Shown: piece after piece, positions 6,611 to 10,679 of the stretch | How positions within the stretch are numbered: position 1 is the stretch's first letter | Layout of the letters: each line of letters opens with the position of its first letter | Source of the DNA: Chloroflexota bacterium | GTDB lineage: Bacteria; Chloroflexota; Anaerolineae; JAADDB01 | Length of the DNA stretch: 10,679 nt | Direction: 5' to 3' | Assembly (NCBI GenBank): GCA_013154135.1 | Contig: JAADDB010000206.1 | Coordinates: 1 to 10,679, forward strand | Program-made: the position numbers and the translations under genes | Notes under the pieces: model-generated | Seen by the model: only the letters and a program-made list of their open reading frames with translations | Database searches by the model: none | What the model was told of the DNA's origin: nothing

Positions 6611-6715
6611 CGGGGTGCTGGCCGGCTCCCCTCATCCTTCGGTGGATGGGGGAACGCCGGTGTCCCGCGGCGGTGCGGACCCGTCCGCAGCCAGGTACCA
6701 TGGATTTGTTCGCTC
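6611..6715 (+). repeat. Modular intergenic repeat, copy 5, inside the yceD-rpmF spacer
   Basis: This copy starts with GGTGCTGGCCGG, also seen in the hairpin after plsX. A hairpin follows in which TCCCC and CATCC (6627-6637, one bulged T) pair with GGATG and GGGGA (6644-6653). Next come AACGCCGGTGTCC, the GGTGCGGACCCGTCCGC core (6672-6688) and the tail GGATTTGTTCGCTCG. It lies between two co-directional genes that normally share a transcript, so it would be transcribed and could fold in the mRNA. Confidence 0.75.
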
Positions 6716-6766
6716 GTTAGGACTGCCTGTCCAACGCCAGATATCGGAACATAAGGAGAGGAAATC

Positions 6767-6955
6767 ATGACGCCGTTGCCCAAACGAAAAGTTTCCAAAG
6801 GTCGACGCAATCGCCGACGGGCGCACCACGGACTGGGCCCCGTCCACCTGGTGGAGTGTCCTCGTTGCCATCGGAAGCGCCGCCCGCACACCGTGTGCCC
6901 GTATTGCGGCTACTACAAGGGCGAGGACATCCTGCTGATCGAAGAGGAGGAATAA
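6767..6955 (+). CDS. rpmF: Large ribosomal subunit protein bL32
   Basis: bL32 is a small protein of the 50S subunit near the peptidyl transferase region. The 62 residues match the family: a very basic N-terminus (LPKRKVSKGRRNRRRAHH, 4-21) followed by a zinc-ribbon with CPRC (31-34) and CPYC (44-47), and an acidic end. All four cysteines are present, so this is the zinc-binding (C+) form. The ATG at 6767 has AAGGAG eight bases upstream. It sits between yceD and fabD, the conserved position linking ribosome and fatty-acid synthesis genes. Confidence 0.97.
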   Translation: MTPLPKRKVSKGRRNRRRAHHGLGPVHLVECPRCHRKRRPHTVCPYCGYYKGEDILLIEEEE

Positions 6956-7004
6956 CCCTCTAGCGCTCACATAAGGGCTTCACACCACGGAGGTGAGGCA
7001 AACC

Positions 7005-7946
7005 ATGGGACAAGTGGCTTGGCTGTTCCCCGGACAGGGCTCCCAATACGTGGGCATGGGCGAGGATCTGGCGGACGTGTACCCCCAAGCGCGGGATGTG
7101 TTCCAGCGCGCGGACGAAATCTTGGGGTTCCCCCTTTCCCAACTCATGTTCCACGGCCCGGAAGAGACGTTAACCGACACCGTCAACGCCCAGCCCGCGA
7201 TCTTCACCCACAGCGCAGCCGTCCTTGCGGTCGTCCGCGCGCTGCGCCCGGAATGGGAGCCTGATTTCTTGGCCGGGCATTCCTTAGGGGAATACAGCGC
7301 GCTCTACGCGGCGGGTGTGTTCTCCTTTGAAGATGCTCTGCAGCTTGTGCGGGAGCGGGGTCGCCTGATGAAGCTCGCGGGGGAACAGCAGCCAGGGGGC
7401 ATGGCCGCTCTCTTGGGCTTGGACATGGACACCGTGCGCCGCATCTGCGCGCAGGCGGAGGAGGAGACAGGGTTGCCCGTTCGGGTGGCCAATGACAACT
7501 GTCCGGGCCAAGTCGTCATCTCGGGGGCTATCCCCGCGTTGGAGCGGGCCATGGAGCTGGCCCGGGAAGCGAAGGCGCGCAAAGTGGTGCGTTTAGCCGT
7601 GAGCATCGCAGCCCATTCCCCTCTTATGGGAGTGGTTTCCGACACATTTGCGGAAAAAGTGCGGTCCACGCCTATGCGGCCTCCCGAGCGTCCTGTGGTG
7701 ATGAACGCGATCGCGCGGCCGGCCACGTCGGTGGAGGAGATCCGGGACGTGCTCATTGCCCAGCTCACATCCCCGGTTCGGTGGACGGAAAGTGTCCAGT
7801 ACATGTTGGGAGAAGGGGTGGACACCTTCTACGAGCTGGGGCCGAAGGATGTGCTGGTGGGGCTGGTGAAGCGCATTCAGCGCAAGAGCACCCGCATCGC
7901 GTTGGGGACAGTGGAGGCCCTTCGACAACATCTGGCGCCTTCGTAA
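7005..7946 (+). CDS. fabD: Malonyl-CoA:ACP transacylase FabD
   Basis: FabD transfers malonyl from malonyl-CoA to acyl carrier protein, feeding type II fatty-acid elongation in the cytoplasm. From the ATG at 7005 the protein has 313 residues, normal for the family. Key residues line up with the known enzyme: GQGSQ (10-14, Q11 in the oxyanion hole), the nucleophile S93 in GHSLGEYSA (91-99), R118 in ERGRLM, and the catalytic H204 in AAHSPLM. NDNCPGQVVISG (163-174) is the usual NxNxPGQ segment. An in-frame GTG at 6993 is less likely as the start, because it lies inside the ribosome site GGAGGTGAG at 6989-6997, which is well spaced for the ATG. The gap after rpmF is only 49 bases, so cotranscription is likely. 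Confidence 0.96.
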   Translation: MGQVAWLFPGQGSQYVGMGEDLADVYPQARDVFQRADEILGFPLSQLMFHGPEETLTDTVNAQPAIFTHSAAVLAVVRALRPEWEPDFLAGHSLGEYSALYAAGVFSFEDALQLVRERGRLMKLAGEQQPGGMAALLGLDMDTVRRICAQAEEETGLPVRVANDNCPGQVVISGAIPALERAMELAREAKARKVVRLAVSIAAHSPLMGVVSDTFAEKVRSTPMRPPERPVVMNAIARPATSVEEIRDVLIAQLTSPVRWTESVQYMLGEGVDTFYELGPKDVLVGLVKRIQRKSTRIALGTVEALRQHLAPS

Positions 7947-7987
7947 GCGGAACTATCCGCGACAATGGGGACAACCTGGCATTGAAG

Positions 7988-8093
7988 CGCCCATCCCGGC
8001 AATCGGCCCTTAATCGTTACTCATTACTCCATTGGCCCGTCCGCGGCCGAGATGCGGCTGAATGTTGTGCCCATCCAGGATCGTTTGTCTAAA
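7988..8093 (+). repeat. Modular intergenic repeat, copy 6, inside the fabD-fabG spacer
   Basis: This copy includes the lead-in CCATCCCGGCAATCGGCCC, a three-unit heptamer array (TTAATCG, TTACTCA, TTACTCC; 8010-8030), the CCCGTCCGCGGCC core (8037-8049) and the tail GCGGCTGAATGTTGTGC, which closely matches the tail before yceD. A weak promoter-like pair, TTGTGC (8065-8070) and TCTAAA (8088-8093) with a 17-base spacer, lies in the tail and could give fabG its own start, but the match is modest. Confidence 0.75.
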
Positions 8094-8127
8094 CTCCAGC
8101 CATAACTAAGAGGAAGGGGGAGAGGGT

Positions 8128-8880
8128 ATGCGAGGCTTAGCGGGGAAGATCGCGTTGGTCACCGGAGCATCCCGGGGGATCGGTCGGGGCATTGCCCTGC
8201 GTTTGGCCGAAGAAGGGTGCAAGGTCGTGGTCAATTACAACCGCAGCGCGGACGCCGCGCAAGAGGTGGTGGAGCAGATCAAGGCCCAAGGGGGCGAAGC
8301 CGTCGCGATCCAGGCGGACGTGTCGGATTACAAGGAAGCGCAACGGCTGGTCAAGGAAGCCCTGCAAGCGTTCGGGCGCATTGACATCTTGGTGAACAAC
8401 GCGGGGACAACGCGGGATCAGCTCTTGTTGATGATGAAGGAGTCGGATTGGGACCTGGTCATTAACACCAACCTGAAATCCTGCTATAATGTGACCAAAG
8501 CCGCGTTGCGGTCCATGATGAAACAGCGGTACGGCCGCATCATCAACATCACCTCGGTGGTAGGGCTCGCGGGCCAGGCCGGACAGAGCAACTATGCCGC
8601 GTCCAAGGCGGGCATGATCGGGTTCACCAAGAGCTTGGCCAAGGAAGTGGGGCCTCGCAACATCACTGTGAACGCGGTGGCTCCCGGTTACGTGCCCACG
8701 GATCTGACCACGTACCTGCCCGAGGAGTTGATCAAGGAGATGATTCAGCTGACGCCCGTGCGTCGGGCGGGGACGCCGGAGGACATTGCCGCGGCTGTCG
8801 CGTTTCTGGCCTCGGACGACGCGTCCTTTATTACCGGTCACGTCCTGACAGTGGACGGCGGTTTGGTGATGCAATCGTGA
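8128..8880 (+). CDS. fabG: 3-oxoacyl-ACP reductase FabG
   Basis: FabG reduces 3-oxoacyl-ACP to 3-hydroxyacyl-ACP with NADPH, the first reduction of each elongation round. The 250-residue protein is a classical short-chain dehydrogenase: nucleotide-binding TGASRGIG (12-19), NNAG (90-93), N115, the catalytic S143, Y156 and K160 (YAASK), and the PGYVPTD substrate loop (186-192). FabG-specific features are NNAGTTRD and the C-terminal HVLTVDGGLVM. The ATG at 8128 follows a long purine-rich ribosome site (AGGAAGGGGGAGAGGG). The gene is followed with almost no gap by an Asp23-family gene rather than acpP. Genomic position next to fabD makes the fatty-acid role more likely than that of a general reductase. 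Confidence 0.95.
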   Translation: MRGLAGKIALVTGASRGIGRGIALRLAEEGCKVVVNYNRSADAAQEVVEQIKAQGGEAVAIQADVSDYKEAQRLVKEALQAFGRIDILVNNAGTTRDQLLLMMKESDWDLVINTNLKSCYNVTKAALRSMMKQRYGRIINITSVVGLAGQAGQSNYAASKAGMIGFTKSLAKEVGPRNITVNAVAPGYVPTDLTTYLPEELIKEMIQLTPVRRAGTPEDIAAAVAFLASDDASFITGHVLTVDGGLVMQS

Positions 8881-8888
8881 GGTCTCGC

Positions 8889-9251
8889 ATGTCTGAACAG
8901 CCAGCAGGTCGGATCACGGTCGATCCGCGAGTGTTGTTGACAATAGTGCGATTCACCGCGCTTCAGGAACCCGGGGTCGCCCGGTTGGGGCGGCGGATGC
9001 CGCGCTGGCGACCGGTGCGATGGCATGGGAAGCGAGCCCGTACCCGGGGGCTGGCCATCTACGTGGTGAACGGTCAGGTGACGGTGGACCTCCACGTGAT
9101 CGCGGACGGCACGGTGAACGCCCAGGAATTGGGAAGGCAGTTGCAAGAACACGTGGCAGACGCGCTGGAGGAGATGGTGGGGATGCCCGTCGCGGGGGTC
9201 CGCGTGGTCATTGAAGACGTTGAACGTCAAACCCGTAGTGTGCACGGATGA
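8889..9251 (+). CDS. Asp23/Gls24 family protein (YqhY-like)
   Basis: Asp23/Gls24-family proteins are small cytoplasmic or membrane-associated proteins of poorly defined function. The B. subtilis member YqhY lies next to accBC and nusB and affects acetyl-CoA carboxylase. Family signs in these 120 residues are GRITVDPRVLLTIVRFTALQEPGV (written in parts: GRITVDPRVLL, 7-17, and RFTALQEPGVARL, 21-33), the central strand GLAIYVVNGQVTVDLHVIAD (54-73), and the helix and final strand LQEHVADALEEMVG (85-98) and VAGVRVVIEDV (101-111). The ATG at 8889 has GAGG six bases upstream; a GTG at 8877 overlapping the fabG stop would add four residues. The stop overlaps the nusB start by four bases. Its setting suggests it modulates fatty-acid synthesis, which is inference. 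Confidence 0.85.
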   Translation: MSEQPAGRITVDPRVLLTIVRFTALQEPGVARLGRRMPRWRPVRWHGKRARTRGLAIYVVNGQVTVDLHVIADGTVNAQELGRQLQEHVADALEEMVGMPVAGVRVVIEDVERQTRSVHG

Positions 9252-9745
9252 AACCACGACAACGAGCTCGATTCTTAGCTTTACAAGCGCTGTTTGAGAT
9301 CGACAGTGTAGGCCACGACCCAGAAGAAGTGGTCCGTCGGCGGTTGATGGCCGATCCTTTGCCCCCCACGGCCACCGAGCTGATGCGCTCCTTGGTCTTT
9401 GGCGTGCTCCGCGAGAAGGACCGTCTGGACGCTCTTATTTCCCGTTTTGCCCCTGAATGGCCTGTGGAACAGTTGCCCATTGTGGACCGAAATATCCTGC
9501 GCATGGCGTTATGGGAGTTGACCAGTCCCGAGAGTGATACGCCCGTGCGGGTGGCTATTAACGAGGCGGTGGAGTTGGCCAAACTCTTCGGCTCGGAGAG
9601 CAGTCCTCGGTTCATCAACGGCGTGTTGGGCATGGCCGTGCGCACGTTGGGGATTGAGGATGCGCGCGAGGATTCTGCGCGTAGTAACGCACGGCGGGAG
9701 AAAAAGCGGTCGGAGAGACGGCGAAAGAGGGGGGGGAGGCAGTAA
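9248..9745 (+). CDS. nusB: Transcription antitermination factor NusB
   Basis: NusB binds boxA RNA with ribosomal protein S10 and forms the antitermination complex on rRNA operons. The 165 residues show the all-helical family pattern: RARFLALQALFEID (6-19), ELMRSLVFGVLREKDRLDAL (44-63), the IVDRNILRMALWEL core (78-91), and the signature AINEAVELAKLFGSES (104-119) with RFINGVLG (121-128). The C-terminal 25 or so residues are strongly basic (ARREKKRSERRRKRGGRQ) and extend past the usual end of the family, which might add RNA contacts. The ATG overlaps the Asp23-family stop (ATGA) and no good ribosome site precedes it, so translation is probably coupled. An Asp23-type gene directly before nusB is a common pairing. 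Confidence 0.95.
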   Translation: MKPRQRARFLALQALFEIDSVGHDPEEVVRRRLMADPLPPTATELMRSLVFGVLREKDRLDALISRFAPEWPVEQLPIVDRNILRMALWELTSPESDTPVRVAINEAVELAKLFGSESSPRFINGVLGMAVRTLGIEDAREDSARSNARREKKRSERRRKRGGRQ

Positions 9746-9748
9746 CTT

Positions 9749-9866
9749 GGCTCGGGGGCAGATCTGTCCTTGGGTGGAGCTCCGTTGTTTTCGTCCTCTG
9801 GCATGGAAGAGTTTTGCGTGGGTGACGGGGAGGTGAGGCCGCCATCCACGCAAAACTCTTCTGGAC
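9749..9866 (-). repeat. Modular intergenic repeat, copy 7, reverse orientation between convergent nusB and HTH genes
   Basis: Read on the minus strand this 118-base stretch carries a hairpin module and then a diverged version of the block following the hairpins elsewhere. On the plus strand CTCCGTTGTTTTCGTCCTC (9779-9797) and CTGGCATGGAAGAG match the reverse complement of the 2390-2420 block. It occupies essentially the whole gap between the nusB stop and the stop of the helix-turn-helix gene. It is the first copy in minus orientation; all copies to its left are in plus orientation. Confidence 0.65.
9806..9861. terminator. Long hairpin after nusB, possible bidirectional terminator
   Basis: Positions 9806-9828 pair with 9839-9861 over 23 bases, with one G-T wobble and one A-C mismatch, around a ten-base loop. 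The outer 16 pairs are perfect (GAAGAGTTTTGCGTGG against CCACGCAAAACTCTTC). It lies between convergent genes and is the best candidate end for the fab-nusB transcript and for the opposing gene. There is no T-run outside the stem, so factor-independent termination is uncertain. The stem resembles the repeat hairpin at 2336-2388 (GTTTTG and GCGTGG), so it is a member of the repeat family. Confidence 0.6.
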
Positions 9867-9869
9867 TTC

Positions 9870-10343
9870 CTATCCGTATTTACGCACCCCGTGTTTTCTC
9901 CAATCCACGTTGGCCTCTTTCAGGATCTTGCGCAACGTTTCGTGGCTGATGTGGTCCACAATGCCCTGTTCGATGAGGTAGCGCCGCAGTGAGTGCAATG
10001 TCCATGTGGAGAAGAGGAGGCCCAAGGTGCGGGGGGGCGTTTGGGCGATCTCTATGATTTTCTTGCGTGTCATGCCCCGGAATCGAGGAGGGGGGCCCGG
10101 TTTATAGGCGCGATTTTTGAGCCCGCGTAGCCCTTGTGTGTTGAACCGGTGAATCCACTTCCTGACCTTATCCGGCCCCAGCCCAACGAGGAGGGCGATT
10201 TCCGGCACGCGATACCGTTCCTCTGCGGAGTAGAGGATCACTTTCGCCCGAGCCCGCATGGTAGGATCGGAGCTTTCGGCCATGCGTACGAGTTCCCTGC
10301 GTTCGTCCGGTAGCAATGGTCGGGCAAAGATGAGTTTCGGCAT
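9870..10343 (-). CDS. IS630-type helix-turn-helix protein, transposase N-terminal region without DDE domain
   Basis: The 157 residues match the DNA-binding half of IS630-family transposases. A first helix-turn-helix spans about 44-67 (RVPEIALLVGLGPDKVRKWI), followed by the linker RFNTQGLRGLKNRAYKPGPP (66-85) typical of the family. A second winged helix-turn-helix spans about 117-145 (LHSLRRYLIEQGIVD, then SHETLRKILKEA). The frame stops after KHGVRKYG, where the catalytic DDE domain would normally begin. Downstream there is only the repeat hairpin and nusB, so no DDE partner frame exists here. It is either a decayed or split insertion sequence or a domesticated DNA-binding protein. The ATG at 10343 has AAGGAGG (10353-10359, minus strand) at good spacing, and an extended -10 element lies upstream, so it may still be expressed. 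Confidence 0.75.
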   Translation of the reverse strand: MPKLIFARPLLPDERRELVRMAESSDPTMRARAKVILYSAEERYRVPEIALLVGLGPDKVRKWIHRFNTQGLRGLKNRAYKPGPPPRFRGMTRKKIIEIAQTPPRTLGLLFSTWTLHSLRRYLIEQGIVDHISHETLRKILKEANVDWRKHGVRKYG

Positions 10344-10375
10344 GGGTTTTTCCCTCCTTGCTGTTCGAACGGCTC

Positions 10376-10386
10376 ATTATAGTATA
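10376..10386 (-). promoter_or_regulatory. Candidate extended -10 promoter for the HTH gene
   Basis: On the minus strand TGGTATACTATAAT contains an extended -10 form (TG, one base, then TATACT at 10381-10386) and, overlapping it by one base, an exact TATAAT (10376-10381). No good -35 hexamer lies at 16-18 bases. A start near 10370 would give a leader of roughly 30 bases carrying the AAGGAGG ribosome site. The heptamer TATAGTA occurs at 10378-10384 and again at 10408-10414 on the plus strand, exactly 30 bases apart, a possible operator pair. Confidence 0.45.
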
Positions 10387-10476
10387 CCAGTTTCAAGGTT
10401 TGGGCACTATAGTACAATGGGCCTATCCTAGCAGATTCCGCTGATTGACTGAGGCAATCGGGCTGTACCCGGGGGG

Positions 10477-10514
10477 ATGAGTAATGAGTAACGATTGACG
10501 ATTAACGATTAAGG
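10477..10514 (-). repeat. Heptamer tandem array, copy 8, minus orientation
   Basis: Read on the minus strand this is five 7-base units: TTAATCG, TTAATCG, TCAATCG, TTACTCA, TTACTCA. It is the longest of four arrays in the window and is inverted relative to those at 40-70, 5661-5681 and 8010-8030. The remaining parts of the gap upstream of the HTH gene (10415-10476 and 10515-10581) show no gene; CCATCCCGGC on the minus strand near 10540 matches the lead-in of the fabD-fabG copy. Confidence 0.8.
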
Positions 10515-10581
10515 GGGTTGGCTGGAGAGCGAGGTTGGCCGGGATGGACGAGGATCGTGACGGGCAAGGCGATTACTGATG

Positions 10582-10679
10582 AAGGTGGGCGCACGGCCGT
10601 GCTCCCCTACCTCTCGGCGGCGGACGGGTCCGAGCCTTGGCGGGGTGCCGGCGTTCTCGCCCCGTGCATAGAGAGAGTT
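10582..10679 (-). repeat. Modular intergenic repeat, copy 9, minus orientation, cut by the window end
   Basis: On the minus strand, from the window edge inward, this reads GCACGGGGCGAGAACGCCGG, the CGGACCCGTCCGCCGCCGAG core (10621-10632 holds the CGGACGGGTCCG palindrome on the plus strand) and the palindromic module GTAGGGGAGCACGGCCGTGC ending GCGCCCACCTTC. GCACGGCCGTGC (10591-10602) is a perfect 12-base palindrome. The module order here links the GGCACGGGGCGA block, core and palindrome directly, which helps define the repeat cycle. The repeat probably continues beyond the window. Confidence 0.8.

Noticed and set aside
6993..7004. GTG at 6993 as the fabD start
   Set aside because: It falls inside the GGAGGTGAG ribosome site that is properly spaced for the ATG at 7005; FabD homologues begin near that ATG.
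10355..10380. GTTCGAA near 10364 as a tRNA T-loop
   Set aside because: No acceptor, D or anticodon stem can be assembled around it; the site lies in the leader of the HTH gene.
9870..10420. Terminal inverted repeats and target duplication defining a complete insertion sequence around the HTH gene
   Set aside because: The TATAGTACAATGG stretch upstream has no inverted partner that I can find on the other side of the gene.
1..10679. CRISPR array
   Set aside because: The repeats are interspersed in gene gaps, vary in sequence and spacing, and there are no regular spacers or cas genes.

Overview
The window is bacterial chromosomal DNA of fairly high GC with a compact lipid-synthesis and translation gene set. 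The best guess is a member of the Chloroflexota, possibly thermophilic. This rests on three things: the arrangement of degV-plsX and yceD-rpmF-fabD-fabG-asp23-nusB, a secreted propeller plus BACON-like protein ending in YLPVIRR (a tail style I associate with Chloroflexota surface proteins), and a stand-alone IS630-type helix-turn-helix protein. The assignment is inference; no rRNA or tRNA gene is present to anchor it.

Layout. Positions 154-1976 hold a translationally coupled pair on the plus strand: a DegV/FakB-type fatty-acid-binding protein and the phosphate acyltransferase PlsX. After a 526-base repeat-filled gap, a secreted protein with about seven FG-GAP propeller blades and three BACON-like domains lies on the minus strand (2503-4716). 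A small winged-helix regulator (5066-5455) diverges from it. A near-perfect consensus promoter at 6003-6031 then starts a plus-strand cluster: yceD (DUF177), rpmF (L32), fabD, fabG, an Asp23-family gene and nusB, with four-base overlaps or coupling at the end. The minus-strand gene at 9870-10343 is a helix-turn-helix protein resembling the N-terminal part of IS630 transposases, without a catalytic domain.

How the genes fit together. DegV/FakB proteins present fatty acid for phosphorylation. PlsX interconverts acyl-ACP and acyl-phosphate. FabD and FabG supply the elongation cycle. YceD-rpmF and Asp23-nusB are common companions of lipid genes and tie lipid synthesis to ribosome and rRNA transcription functions. 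acpP, fabH and fabF are not in the window.

The most striking non-coding signal is a family of modular, GC-rich, hairpin-rich intergenic repeats. Every non-coding gap longer than about 120 bases holds at least one piece. The modules recur in a consistent cyclic order: a palindrome, a 7-base tandem array, a CCCGTCCGCCGCC core, a GGTTTTGGAATAGG block, a variable-sequence hairpin, and a GGCACGGGGCGAAAACG block. Copies left of the nusB stop are all in plus orientation and copies to its right are all in minus orientation. I do not recognise this family and consider it the main candidate for something undescribed.
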